Shown piece after piece: positions 34,501-42,502 of a stretch of 61,276 nucleotides of DNA. The DNA is from an uncultured Phycisphaerae bacterium. GTDB lineage: Bacteria; Planctomycetota; Phycisphaerae; UBA1845; PWPN01. Both the position numbers and the translations under genes were made by a program. The stretch is taken from positions 1 to 61,276 of the forward strand of contig CALLOB010000068.1 in assembly GCA_938005315.1 (NCBI GenBank). Direction: 5' to 3'. The notes under the pieces are model-generated. The model ran no database searches. It was not told the DNA's origin and saw only the letters and a list, made by a program, of their open reading frames with translations. The number at the start of each line of letters is the position of its first letter. The stretch's first letter is position 1.

Positions 34501-35055
34501 TTGACCGGGATCAATGCGATCGGCGGAGAGGTAGTCCAGGTAGTCGCGGTAGAGCAGGCCCACATCCGCCAGGCGAGCGGCGCTGAGGGGGTCGTCGGCC
34601 TCCAGCCTGGCGGCGGTTTCGGCCAGCAGCTCAGGCGCGGCGTTCTCGCGCAGCAGTTCCTCGATGCTGCCGGCCAGAGCGCTGATGAACCCGGGCCGGT
34701 CGGCCACCGTCCCCATCAGACGCAGATCGCCGCACCGCCGCCGCAGGAGGCGCCGGAGCACCATCATCCGTCCGAATTCGCCGATGGTTTCATCCGCCCG
34801 GCGCGGGTCGGCGCCGGCTTCGGCGAAGATCCGGAACGCCAGCCGGTTGAAGCTCAACACCTGGCAGCGGGTGAAGCCCGGGACGTCGGGCGTTTCGACC
34901 AGCGTCTTCTCGGCCTGGAAACTGGCCTGTTCGGGCACCAGCAGCAGCAACGGCGGCCCGTCGACCGGCTCGACGCGCAGCCGGGCACGCACCGCCTCCA
35001 GGCATCGGTGCGTCTTGCCGCTGCCGGCCCGACCGATCACGAAACGCACGGACAT
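31555..35055 (-). CDS. addB: AddB-type helicase-nuclease subunit with Fe-S nuclease domain
   Basis: 1166 aa. Degenerate UvrD-like N-terminal half with a proper Walker A (GRAGSGKT, 8-15) and a C-terminal RecB-family nuclease. The iron-sulfur staple is complete: one Cys in FAQCPFAHF at the nuclease start and Cys1126, Cys1129 and Cys1135 (CSFCGYRAVC) near the end. The nuclease core DHLLALVVDYKRTS carries the catalytic Asp and Lys. The length fits AddB. The start at 35055 has GAGG 7 nt upstream. It leads the addB-addA-comEC overlap group. Confidence 0.95.
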   Translation of the reverse strand: MSVRFVIGRAGSGKTHRCLEAVRARLRVEPVDGPPLLLLVPEQASFQAEKTLVETPDVPGFTRCQVLSFNRLAFRIFAEAGADPRRADETIGEFGRMMVLRRLLRRRCGDLRLMGTVADRPGFISALAGSIEELLRENAAPELLAETAARLEADDPLSAARLADVGLLYRDYLDYLSADRIDPGQYLQLAAGRMATAGWLDGAEVWVDGFAGFTGGEISLLVELARRAAAMEITMLLDPGASAVHSDTLPAVSYSRFARAERTLVRLRQTLRAEGIPLEAPVCLTDAPRFRSAALVSLERHLFVGRTEGSLPSEPPGAVRVLAFRDRRHEVEAAAAEILRLVRDGDPPMRFRDISVVVRSLEPYHDLLSAELRSCGIPFFLDRRQPTTGHPLVELLRGLLAVGAEDLALPAVRLVLKTGLTGLADGDADLLENYLLAHGIAGRSAWEREWTCTRIFQRKGRDNRLDELQQATLRRVNELRRQWLEALRGWLDACTPLAERPGRQWAEKLFEPLTRLDVAGRLAAWSRQAEADGRPQEAQTHRQVWADLVSLLDEFVRALGDEPLPLAVVRETIESALAEFTLGLAPPSLDQVLVCEVERSRHPAVRATLLLGFDEKHFPRRGGEDPLLGDAEREALERSGLRIGPPRIRRLADERMLAYVAMTRPSERLWISFPEADDDGSALMPSAYLDAVREAVGGLEIEVAGVAPRSFPDDTITSVRQLSERLASELGGRPAPEVDTDPDRRGAWNALYEAARCRDDWQPTLRRALAGLAYRNQPELPPGLMAQTVGQTLVTSVSRLERFAQCPFAHFVEHVLVLAERVEAELRDVDLGNLCHAILEHFVGRLVKEGRSLGDLDDDQIAERVNAVTDEILPAMRDELMLADDPRLVFLADRTRGHLFRSVRWQRDAARAGRLRPAAVEYAFGYAPGTGPPLELTTPKGRMVKLRGKIDRIDLAEEGDHLLALVVDYKRTSEKHLSLARVYHGLAMQLVCYLLALIRAGLTPAGRPAVIRPAGAVYMPLLEAFELVSGPNDEKAGGAFQARGLIDRAGVDALDAKAEAGRTSCFYSIRLNTDGRPPASQGDVLRSEDTEAVLAHVERTMGLLADRMIDGDISVRPYRLNRHSPCSFCGYRAVCRFEPGLNGYNPLPSMNHRAVLEAIRGGSGDA

Positions 35056-35129
35056 GCGACGACCTCTTCCCGGGAACCGGCCGAGATGAAAAGCCCCGCG
35101 CGGACCATTGAAAACGCAGCGCGGGCGAA

Positions 35130-35162
35130 CAAAAAGGGCGAGCCCCGTCGGGGGAGCCCGCC
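35130..35162 (-). terminator. Intrinsic terminator of the 29-aa lysine-rich gene
   Basis: On the minus strand a GC stem (GGGCTCCCCC-GA-CGGGGCTCGCCC, about 11 bp with one mismatch) is followed at once by TTTTTGTT. It lies 26 bases beyond the stop codon of the lysine-rich peptide and before addB. It is the clearest Rho-independent terminator in the window and separates that gene from addB. Confidence 0.8.
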
Positions 35163-35187
35163 CGGCGAAGTCTCGAACGCCGCAGGG

Positions 35188-35277
35188 TTACTTGCACTTG
35201 CTCATCGTGCAGCCGCCCTTCTTCGAGGACTTCCTGGCGGTCTTCTTGGCCGCCGTCTTGGCTTTCTTCTTGGCCAT
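35188..35277 (-). CDS. 29-aa lysine-rich peptide with cysteine tail
   Basis: The peptide starts MAKKKAKTAAKKTARKSSKK, followed by GGCTMSKCK. The first 20 residues are nearly all Lys, Ala, Thr, Ser and Arg, like the tail of bacterial H1-type histones. The last part has two cysteines spaced as C-x5-C. GGAG lies 9 nt before the ATG, a -35/-10 pair stands 59 bases upstream and an intrinsic terminator follows, so it looks like a stand-alone expressed gene. It could bind DNA or RNA non-specifically, or bind a metal through the cysteines. No characterised family is recognised. Confidence 0.7.
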   Translation of the reverse strand: MAKKKAKTAAKKTARKSSKKGGCTMSKCK

Positions 35278-35335
35278 GGCGCTGGCTCCGTGAAGAACAC
35301 TCCGCCCGCCGCCCGCCGGCGGGCCTGCCCCGCGT

Positions 35336-35364
35336 AAGATAACCCGGCAACCGGCTCCTGGCAA
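35336..35364 (-). promoter_or_regulatory. Promoter of the lysine-rich peptide gene
   Basis: On the minus strand TTGCCA (35364-35359), 17-base spacer, TATCTT (35341-35336). Transcription would start near 35328, giving a leader of about 50 nt. Confidence 0.5.
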
Positions 35365-35397
35365 TAAGGTCGAGGCGTTTTTTCGCGTCCGCGGGCT

Positions 35398-36915
35398 TCA
35401 CTCGGATCGGCGCGCACCGGCGCCGCCGGGGGTGCCTCGCCCGCGCGGGGACTTGCGGGCCGGTTCCGTCGCGCGCGGGAGGCCGCCGGACGACGCGGCG
35501 GCCGCTCCGGGGCGGAACACGGACAAGACATACGCCCGGGCGGCGGCGTGATCGACGATGGGAGCCGGATAACCGGCCCGGCGGCGAGTCGCTTCGTCCG
35601 GCTCGTGGATCCGATCGGCCGGAACATCGGCCAGTTCCGGCACGAAACGGCGGACGAACGCGCCTTCGGGGTCCCAGCGCCGACTCTGCGCGACGGGGTT
35701 GAAGATGCGGAAGTACGGGGCGGCATCGGTCCCGGTGGAGGCCGACCACTGCCATCCGCCGTTGTTGCTGGCCAGATCTCCGTCCACCAGGTGCCGCATG
35801 AAGTGACGTTCCCCCAGGCGCCAGTCGATGAACAGGTCCTTGGTCAGAAACATGGCCACGATCATGCGCAGGCGATTGTGCATCCAGCCGGTTTCGGCCA
35901 GCTGGCGCATGCCGGCGTCCACGATCGGAAAGCCGGTCCGCCCCTCGCACCAGGCCGAAAGGCCCCGCTCGTCGTCCCGCCAGGGCAGGCGGTCGGTCTC
36001 CAGCCTGAAAGGCCGATGCATGCTCACCCGCGGGAACCGGATGAGGATGTGGCGGTAGAACTCCCGCCAGATCAGCTCGCCGATCCAGGTCAGCACGCCC
36101 TTATCGCCCGAGGTCAGGCGGCCCCGGTTGGCCTCCAGCGCCGCCCGAAGGCACTGCCGGACCGACAGCACACCGCAGGCCAGGTACGGCGACAGCCGGC
36201 TGGTGCCCTCTTCGGCCGGCAGGTCGCGCGACGCGTGATACCCGGTCAGCCGACGCTCCACGAAGGCCTGGAGGCGCCGACCGGCCGTGTTTTCGCCCGC
36301 CGGCCAGAGATCGGCGCGGGCCTTCCCCGGCAGGCCGGCCGGCAGCGGCGGCACCGGGTCGGGCTTGCCCAGCATGTGCGGGCGGGCCCTCGGGGCCGGC
36401 AGAACCTCAGGGCCTGCGGAGTCCTCGAAAACCCGCTCCCATGCCCGCCGGAACGGCGTATAGACCGTGTAGGGCCCTCCGGAACCGGTCAGGACCGCGT
36501 CCGGCTCCAGGGCCAGCTGGTCATGAAACGCGCGAACCTGCAGGCCGTGCCCCTCGAACAGGGACGTCACCGCGGCGTCCCGCCGCAGTTCGTTGACCTC
36601 GTATTCCCGGTTGAAGAACAGCCTTTGGCAGTGATGCTCGCCGGCCAGGTCCAGCAGCCGCTGCGGCAGCCCGGCAAAGTCCGGCGTGGTCAGCATACGC
36701 AGCGCGATCCGCCGGCCCTCAAGCTCCCGGGACAGGGCGGCCACGTGACGCAGCACGAAATCCGCCCTGGCCGCACCCCAGTCGTGAGCCTGCCACTGGG
36801 CGGGACAGACCGCGTATGCCGCAACCACGCCCTCGTCGGCCTCGCGGCAGGCATGATGCAGCGCGGGGTTGTCGCGGATCCGCAGGTCCGACCGGAACCA
36901 GACCATCGCACGCAC
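35398..36915 (-). CDS. phrB: Class I deoxyribodipyrimidine photolyase
   Basis: 505 aa from GTG 36915 (AGGGAG 9 nt upstream; ATG 36906 lacks such a site). The enzyme repairs cyclobutane pyrimidine dimers with blue light. N-terminal antenna domain: MVWFRSDLRIRDNPALH. C-terminal FAD domain: TSRLSPYLACGVLS, WIGELIWREFYRHIL, TGFPIVDAGMRQLAETGWMHNRLRMIVA, and the NNGGWQW and AAPYFRIFNP motifs; these segments include the FAD contacts and the tryptophan electron path. The 40-residue basic tail after RPGAAAA is unusual and low-complexity. It is the next gene upstream of the lysine-rich peptide gene, in an area rich in DNA repair genes. Confidence 0.95.
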   Translation of the reverse strand: MRAMVWFRSDLRIRDNPALHHACREADEGVVAAYAVCPAQWQAHDWGAARADFVLRHVAALSRELEGRRIALRMLTTPDFAGLPQRLLDLAGEHHCQRLFFNREYEVNELRRDAAVTSLFEGHGLQVRAFHDQLALEPDAVLTGSGGPYTVYTPFRRAWERVFEDSAGPEVLPAPRARPHMLGKPDPVPPLPAGLPGKARADLWPAGENTAGRRLQAFVERRLTGYHASRDLPAEEGTSRLSPYLACGVLSVRQCLRAALEANRGRLTSGDKGVLTWIGELIWREFYRHILIRFPRVSMHRPFRLETDRLPWRDDERGLSAWCEGRTGFPIVDAGMRQLAETGWMHNRLRMIVAMFLTKDLFIDWRLGERHFMRHLVDGDLASNNGGWQWSASTGTDAAPYFRIFNPVAQSRRWDPEGAFVRRFVPELADVPADRIHEPDEATRRRAGYPAPIVDHAAARAYVLSVFRPGAAAASSGGLPRATEPARKSPRGRGTPGGAGARRSE

Positions 36916-37176
36916 GAGCCGGATCTCCCTGCAGAAAGGGGGCCTGAAGCGACGCGGCACAGCCCCGGCGGCGGCAAGCCGCTGAAGCGGCCGGCGGCCC
37001 GGCCAATCGATGCACGATGGCCGGCACCCCGGGACCACAGTACTCTAGTTCCGCATGAGCACATTTCCCACCCGCCCGGCCGGATGGGGACTGGACTGCG
37101 GCGGCGGGATGGTTGCATCGGCCCGGCCCCGGGCTATGCTCGAAGGCCAACGACGCGCTGTCAGGTGGGGGCCGAC

Positions 37177-37773
37177 ATGTCCGCCGACACCGGTGAACAC
37201 CAGCTGCGGGTGGCCGAACGGACGTTTCGGCTCTACCTCAGACATCGCGGGCTGAAGTTCACGCCCGAGCGGCGCCGCGTGCTGCATGAGGTTCTCAGCG
37301 GGCACCAGCATTTCGAGGCCGACCGGCTGTTGACCTCCTTGCGCCAGTCGGGCCGGCGCGTGGCCAAGGCCACGATCTACCGCACCCTGCCGCTGCTGGT
37401 GGACTGCGGCATCCTCCGGCAGGTGCAACTGGACGACAAGGCCGCTCGCTACGAGCGGTCCCTCGGTCAGACGCCCCACGACCACATGGTCTGCCTCCGC
37501 TGCCGGCGGATCATCGAGTTCGACAGCCGCCGCGTGGTCCGCCTGCGCCGGACCATCGCCGCCAGCTGCGGATTCCAGGCCTTGGCGCATCGTTTTCAGA
37601 TCACCGGTCTGTGCAGGGAGTGTGTTTCGGTCGGGGACCCTGGGCCTGATCGGACGGACCGACCGCGTCCCGGCGACCGGGCCGATCATCCGCCGGTCCG
37701 CACCGCCGGTCGGCCTGCCCGAACCGCCGGGGTCAGCAAAGCGCGGCGTAGGTCAGCAGGGTCAGGACGATGA
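37177..37773 (+). CDS. Fur-family metalloregulator with long tail
   Basis: 198 aa from ATG 37177 (AGGTGGGGG upstream). The winged helix spans about 15-90: GLKFTPERRRVLHEVLSG, ADRLLTSLRQ, and VAKATIYRTLPLLVDCGIL. The dimer domain has HDHMVCLRCRRIIEF and ends GLCREC, so both zinc CxxC pairs are present (Cys106/109, Cys146/149). These fit a structural zinc site, with His101/His103 near the regulatory site. The usual end is just after the second CxxC. Here about 48 Pro/Arg/Gly-rich residues follow. The subtype (Fur, Zur or PerR) cannot be told. It is divergent from the photolyase. Confidence 0.92.
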   Translation: MSADTGEHQLRVAERTFRLYLRHRGLKFTPERRRVLHEVLSGHQHFEADRLLTSLRQSGRRVAKATIYRTLPLLVDCGILRQVQLDDKAARYERSLGQTPHDHMVCLRCRRIIEFDSRRVVRLRRTIAASCGFQALAHRFQITGLCRECVSVGDPGPDRTDRPRPGDRADHPPVRTAGRPARTAGVSKARRRSAGSGR

Positions 37774-37924
37774 TCTTGACCTTGCGGCTGAAGAAGTCGC
37801 CCATCAGCAGCGCGGCGGCTTCGTTCCCTCGAGATACCTGGTTCAACAACGCCCGCATGGCAGCGACTCGCGCCTCCTGAAGACAGAGACCTCCATCCCT
37901 GCTGCCCGTACTGACAAGGGGCAT
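37733..37924 (-). CDS. Possible 63-aa tail-anchored peptide (doubtful)
   Basis: An ORF from 37924 to 37733 with an amphipathic middle (RVAAMRALLNQVSRGNEAAA) and a hydrophobic C-terminus (KIIVLTLLTYAALC), as in small tail-anchored proteins. It overlaps the Fur tail by 41 bases in antisense and has no clear ribosome-binding site. If it is real, the extended Fur tail may be the artefact. Kept only as a possibility. Confidence 0.25.
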   Translation of the reverse strand: MPLVSTGSRDGGLCLQEARVAAMRALLNQVSRGNEAAALLMGDFFSRKVKIIVLTLLTYAALC

Positions 37925-38198
37925 ACCGATGCGCGAGTCAGCCTTCTGTTGTTATGGGTCCCTGTAAGATATTGAAAATAATTGGTTTATGTTGAAATGG
38001 GCCCGAATTGAAAATGGGAGATTTGTATCGATTGTATCGATAATTGCCGTTCAGCCATGCCTGGCTGGCGACACATTAGTCTGGCGGCAGTCTTAAACTT
38101 TTGCTGGCTATGATATTAAGGCTGGTGATTCAACTCATCGCCTGAGGGATTGGCCGCTGATCCCGGCCAACGGCCGGCAAGCCGGTCGACACCACTTC
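37774..38198. other. AT-rich interval between convergent genes
   Basis: Between the Fur stop and the M3 peptidase stop. 37960-38130 is strikingly AT-rich for this genome. It contains two tandem copies of TTGTATCGA (38023-38040) and a near-repeat TTGAAATGGG / TTGAAAATGGG (37993 and 38009). No intrinsic terminator was recognised for either gene. It might hold a small RNA or be a remnant of inserted DNA; nothing specific is supported. Confidence 0.4.
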
Positions 38199-39908
38199 TC
38201 AGGCCAGCAGACTCAGCTCTTCCAGAACCATTTCGATCAGAGGCCCGACGGTCTGCTCGCTGAAGTCGAATCTCAGGCCGGCCGCTTCCCAGAGCTGCGG
38301 CAGGGGCTTGGAGCCGCCCAGGGCCAACGCCCGGCGGTAGTCCCGCAGGGCCCGGACCTTGTCGCGGCGGGCGCGGGCCCAAAGCTGCAGAGCCCCGACC
38401 TGAGCGATGGCGTATTCGATGTAATACAGCGGCACTCCGAACAGGTGCAGCTGGCGCTGCCAGGCGTACTGGCGGGCCATTTCGTGCCCGCTGTAGTCCT
38501 CGATGCCGCCGAACCGTCCGAGCAAGTCCATCCAGCAGGCGGCGCGCTGTTGGCGGGTGTGGCCGGGATGCTCATAGAGCCAGTGCTGGAACGCGTCGAT
38601 CACCGCCACCCAGCAGAACGTGGACAGGATGCCTTCCAGCTGCTCGCGCCGGGCCCGGACGAGGTCTTCCCCCGAGTAGAACACGTCGAGGTGGTCGCTG
38701 GCCAGCAGCTCCATGCCCATCGAGGCCACCTCGGCCATCTCCATGCCGCAGTGGCGGTAGGCCAGCAGCGGTTCGTCGCGGCATGCCAGGGCGTGAAAGG
38801 CGTGTCCGCCTTCGTGGAGCAGGGTTTCCACGTCGCGGTGGACGCCGACGGCGTTCATGAAGATGAAGGGGTGGCGGTCCTCGTCGAACGTCGCCTGGTA
38901 GCCGCCGGGCGCCTTGCCCTTGCGGCTTTCCAGGTCCAGCCAGCCGGCGGCGACCATGGCGTCGAACTGCGCCCCGAGCTCGGGATCGATCCGGTGAAAG
39001 ATCGCCGAGCAACCTTCGGAGAGCTGCCTGGCCCCTTCGAAGGGGCGCAGCGGCGGGCGGTTGCGGGGATCCACCGCCAGGTCCCAGGGTCGCAGCGGCT
39101 CGACGCCCAGCAGCGCGCTGCGCTCCCGCTGGAGCCCGCGGAACGCCGGCACGACCAGCCGCTCGATGGTGCGGTGGAAGGTGAAGCAGTCGGCCGGGGT
39201 GTAGTCGAACCGCCGATAGGCCTTGAACTGGTAGTCGCGGAAGTCGGGCAGGCCGGCTGCGGCGGCGATCCGGGTCCGCAGATCGAGCATGGCGTCGAAG
39301 ATCTCCTCGATCGGCTCGCGGTCCGCCAGCCGGCGGGCGGAGATGAGTTCCCAGGCCTCCCGGCGGATCCTGCGGTCGGGCTCCTGGAGGTAGCGGGCCA
39401 TCTGCTGGAGCGTCTGCTCACGGCCCTCGTAGTTCACGGTCATCGCCCCGCAGATCTTCTGGTATCGCTGATCGAGGCGGGCATCCTCGGTCTGCAGCGG
39501 CACGTTCTCGTCGCGGAAGATCTCTACGCCGACGGCGGTGTTGCGATCGTAGACCAGGTAGCGCGCGGGATCCAGGGCGGTCCGCTGCGGCATCGACACA
39601 TAGCGGCGGTCAAGGCGGTTGTTCCGCTCCTTCCATTTCGGCTCGATGTTCTCGATGAAGTCCAGCCAGGCCTTCTCCAGGGCCGGGTCGTCCGTGTGGC
39701 CGGTCATGGCCACATAGCGGCGGCTGGATTCCTGGCTCAGGCAGGCGTTCAGCTCGCTGACGTCCAGCAGCCACTGCTCGAGTTCGGCGACGCCGTCGAT
39801 CGGTCGGGCCTCGAGCCGGTCGAAGAGCGGCTCGACCTGCGACCAGTCGCCCATGTCGGCGTCGACCGGAACGAAACGGCGTGGGTAGCTGCTGCCCGCC
39901 AGGCTCAT
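38199..39908 (-). CDS. M3-family oligoendopeptidase (PepF-like)
   Basis: 569 aa from ATG 39908 (GGAG 7 nt upstream). A cytoplasmic zinc metallopeptidase that cleaves short peptides. The zinc motif is HEGGH with His365, Glu366 and His369 (LLHEGGHAFHAL); the distal Glu ligand lies about 25-30 residues on, in MEMAEVASMGMELL. The helical N-terminal cap and the late LFGVPLYYIEYAIAQVGALQLW segment that lines the substrate channel are present. The length fits the family. There is no signal peptide. It follows purQ on the same strand with a 50-base gap; a functional link is not evident. Confidence 0.93.
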   Translation of the reverse strand: MSLAGSSYPRRFVPVDADMGDWSQVEPLFDRLEARPIDGVAELEQWLLDVSELNACLSQESSRRYVAMTGHTDDPALEKAWLDFIENIEPKWKERNNRLDRRYVSMPQRTALDPARYLVYDRNTAVGVEIFRDENVPLQTEDARLDQRYQKICGAMTVNYEGREQTLQQMARYLQEPDRRIRREAWELISARRLADREPIEEIFDAMLDLRTRIAAAAGLPDFRDYQFKAYRRFDYTPADCFTFHRTIERLVVPAFRGLQRERSALLGVEPLRPWDLAVDPRNRPPLRPFEGARQLSEGCSAIFHRIDPELGAQFDAMVAAGWLDLESRKGKAPGGYQATFDEDRHPFIFMNAVGVHRDVETLLHEGGHAFHALACRDEPLLAYRHCGMEMAEVASMGMELLASDHLDVFYSGEDLVRARREQLEGILSTFCWVAVIDAFQHWLYEHPGHTRQQRAACWMDLLGRFGGIEDYSGHEMARQYAWQRQLHLFGVPLYYIEYAIAQVGALQLWARARRDKVRALRDYRRALALGGSKPLPQLWEAAGLRFDFSEQTVGPLIEMVLEELSLLA

Positions 39909-39958
39909 GTTGGATCTCCGCCGCCGCGGGGCTCGGCCCGGGCGTCGATCTGGTTCGG

Positions 39959-40750
39959 CTAGAGTCCCCGGACGGCTCGCACGGCGGTCTCGAATATCAC
40001 CCGGCCGTCCTCGCGCCCTCTCGGACCCCGGGACCATTCAGGGTGCTGGGCGGCGTGCACATGACGCTCGGGATGCGGCATCAACCCGAGAATCCGACCG
40101 CCGGCGTCGGTCAGACCGGCGATATCCAGTTCGCTGCCGTTGGGGTTCACGGGATACGGCCCCGGACGGCCCAGGGCATCGCAGTAGGTCAGGGCGACAT
40201 GCCCGCCTTCCTCCAGTCCGCGGCGCACGGCGCCATCGGCGGCCACCAGCCTTCCCTCCCCGTGGGCGACGGGCATCGCCAGGATCTCGCCGGGCGGAAG
40301 GAACGCGCAACCGCGTGGACCGGCCTTCAGGTGCACCCAACGGGCTTCGAAGCGTGCCGACCCGTTGATCGCCAGCGTGACCGTCTGGCGGGACGACCGC
40401 GCACCGGCGGCCGGACCGGCGCCGGGCAGCAGGCCGGCCTTGACCAGCACCTGGAAGCCGTTGCAGATGCCCAGGATCAGCTTGCCGGCCGCCAGGAACC
40501 CCTCCAGGGCCCCAGCCAGGTGGTGGACCAGCTGCAGGGCCAGGATCTTGCCGGCCGAGACGTCGTCGCCATAGCTGAAACCGCCGGGTATGGTTAGAAT
40601 CTCGCATGTGCCCAGCAGGTCCGGCCGCTCGATCAGCCGGCCGACGTGGACCCGCTCGGCGCGGGCACCGGCGAGCTCCCAGGCGTGGGCGGTTTCCTCG
40701 TCGCAGTTGGTGCCTGCGGTTCTCAGAATCAGGACGCGCGGACTGCGCAT
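39959..40750 (-). CDS. purQ: Phosphoribosylformylglycinamidine synthase, glutaminase subunit
   Basis: 263 aa class I glutamine amidotransferase for the fourth step of purine synthesis, paired with a separate PurL. The nucleophile Cys96 lies in LGICNGFQVLVKAGLLPG. The oxyanion strand TIPGGFSYGDD comes before it and the His/Glu pair is in LMPHPERHVHAAQHPEW. PurQ length is 220-270 aa, so this is complete. ATG 40750 has only a weak GAG upstream. PurS and PurL are not in the window. Confidence 0.94.
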   Translation of the reverse strand: MRSPRVLILRTAGTNCDEETAHAWELAGARAERVHVGRLIERPDLLGTCEILTIPGGFSYGDDVSAGKILALQLVHHLAGALEGFLAAGKLILGICNGFQVLVKAGLLPGAGPAAGARSSRQTVTLAINGSARFEARWVHLKAGPRGCAFLPPGEILAMPVAHGEGRLVAADGAVRRGLEEGGHVALTYCDALGRPGPYPVNPNGSELDIAGLTDAGGRILGLMPHPERHVHAAQHPEWSRGPRGREDGRVIFETAVRAVRGL

Positions 40751-40867
40751 GGCTCGGAAGTGTAGGGATCCCGGGCCCCGGCTGCAAACCCGCGCCCAGG
40801 CCGGGCGTCCCGGCCCGGTCCCGTGCGCCGGTCCGCGCGCCGTCGGGCGGTCCTCATCGACAGGAGC

Positions 40868-42472
40868 ATGGCCTTGCGATCTCTCCCTGCACGCCTGATC
40901 GTGTGGTTTCTGGCGGTGCTGTCCAGCGTCGCGGGCCTGTACGTCAGCGACAGCCTGACCCGTCAGCACTACGGGGCCACCGGCGAGAAACCCTCGTTTC
41001 TCGAGAACGTCTGCACGGCGTACGAGGGCTCAAGCTGCGCGAAGGTCAGCCAGAGCCGCTGGGGCACGATCCCCTTCGGGGCCTCCAAGGACGAACCTCA
41101 CGTGCCCACGTCCGAGCTGGGCATGCTCTATTTCGCGTTCATGCTGAGCTGGCTGCTGCTGATCGGCTGGTGCGGCCACCGCCGCGTCAGGATCCATCTG
41201 CTGTTCGTGCTGACCACGCTGGTCGGCGCGGGGATCGCGGCGTGGTTCGAAGTGATCATGTGGACCCGGCTGGAGGCCTGGTGCCCGCTGTGCCTTTTCA
41301 CGCACGTGGCCAGCGGTCTGCTGCTGGTCTTCGCGCTGCTGCTGTGGCCGCGCCGTCCGCGCGTGACCGGCGACGCGGCGGCGACGGTCATGCTGCCCGG
41401 CTCCGGCTCGACCGGCGACGCCTCGCTGTTCGGCGCCCCTCCCGCCCGTCGCCCGGACGACGCCGAGGGGTCCTGGCCGCACGGCTGGACGGTGGTGAAC
41501 GTGGGCGTGGTCGCCCTGCTGCTGGTCGGGACGCTGCACTTTCAGATCCTGTATGCCCAGAACCGCAAGCGCTCCGCGGGGATGGAGAAGGCCTACCGCG
41601 GCCTGACCGCCCAGCTGGCCTACTTTGACAACTACTGGGAGCAGACCTACCTGGCCTGGAAGCTGACGCCGCCGGTGCAGATCCCGCTGGAGGACGCCCC
41701 GGCCCTGGGTCCGGCCGACGCCGCACACACCGTGGTGATCTTCAGTGATTTTCAGTGCCCCGGGTGCGCGAAGTTCGAGGAGTACCTGCGCAAGACGGTC
41801 ATGCCCATGGCCCGCAAGGCCCGCGGCGGGGTGCGCTTCTACTTCAAGCACTGGCCGATCAGCACGGCCTGCAACCCCACCAGCCGGTGGGACCTGCACC
41901 CGCTGGCCTGCGAGGCGGCCCGGGCCGCCGAGGCCGCCCGGATCCTCGGAGGCGACGAGGTCTTCTGGAAGATGCACGACCTGCTCTTCGAGACCCAGAA
42001 GGCCTGGAAGGACAAGCCCGACTTCCCGGCCATGGCCCGCGGGCTGGGCTTGGACGAGGAGCGCTTTCGCGAGACGATGAACAGCCCCGAGGTCGGGCGC
42101 CGGATCCGCGAGTCCATCGAGGCCGGCGACCGGCTAGGGCTGGAACTCGTCGAATCCAAGGTGCTGACCGAGCAGCAGCGCGACATGGTGCGGGTCACCA
42201 GCACGCCGGCGGTGTACGTGGACGGCAAGCGGCTGGCCTCGCCCCGGCATGCCCGGACCTGGCGGACGATCTTCGAGGGCCCGCGCGGCGGCGGGCCGCC
42301 GGCGACCGCGCCGGCCCGCCCGGCGCTGCCCTACGGTCCGGTGGAAGACGCCGCGCTGCCCCCCCCGGCCACGCCCCATGAACCGCCCGAGAGTGCTCCG
42401 CCGCCGCAGTTCCCGGTTCCGGCGTCCGCCGGGGTGGAGTCTGCCGCCGAACACCAGGGTGCTCAACCGTAA
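40868..42472 (+). CDS. VKOR-DsbA fusion, copy 1
   Basis: 534 aa. Residues 1-165 form a VKOR domain with four to five helices, loop cysteines Cys49 and Cys57 and the quinone-side pair Cys139/Cys142 (WCPLC). A further helix (about 205-225) leads to a periplasmic DsbA-like thioredoxin domain with Cys296/Cys299 (CPGC), the buried cis-Pro (STPAVYVDGK) and the helical insertion. The last about 70 residues are Pro/Ala-rich. It would form disulfides in exported proteins and pass the electrons to quinone in one polypeptide. AGGAG abuts the ATG at 40868 with only 1 base between, while an in-frame TTG at 40874 has a 7-base spacer and may be the true start. Confidence 0.92.
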   Translation: MALRSLPARLIVWFLAVLSSVAGLYVSDSLTRQHYGATGEKPSFLENVCTAYEGSSCAKVSQSRWGTIPFGASKDEPHVPTSELGMLYFAFMLSWLLLIGWCGHRRVRIHLLFVLTTLVGAGIAAWFEVIMWTRLEAWCPLCLFTHVASGLLLVFALLLWPRRPRVTGDAAATVMLPGSGSTGDASLFGAPPARRPDDAEGSWPHGWTVVNVGVVALLLVGTLHFQILYAQNRKRSAGMEKAYRGLTAQLAYFDNYWEQTYLAWKLTPPVQIPLEDAPALGPADAAHTVVIFSDFQCPGCAKFEEYLRKTVMPMARKARGGVRFYFKHWPISTACNPTSRWDLHPLACEAARAAEAARILGGDEVFWKMHDLLFETQKAWKDKPDFPAMARGLGLDEERFRETMNSPEVGRRIRESIEAGDRLGLELVESKVLTEQQRDMVRVTSTPAVYVDGKRLASPRHARTWRTIFEGPRGGGPPATAPARPALPYGPVEDAALPPPATPHEPPESAPPPQFPVPASAGVESAAEHQGAQP

Positions 42473-42502
42473 CCGGCCCAGGCCCTTTCGCAGGATTCAG
42501 CC

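Noticed and set aside
33250..35337. Plus-strand open frame of 695 codons
   Set aside because: Antisense shadow of addB, with no motif and biased composition.
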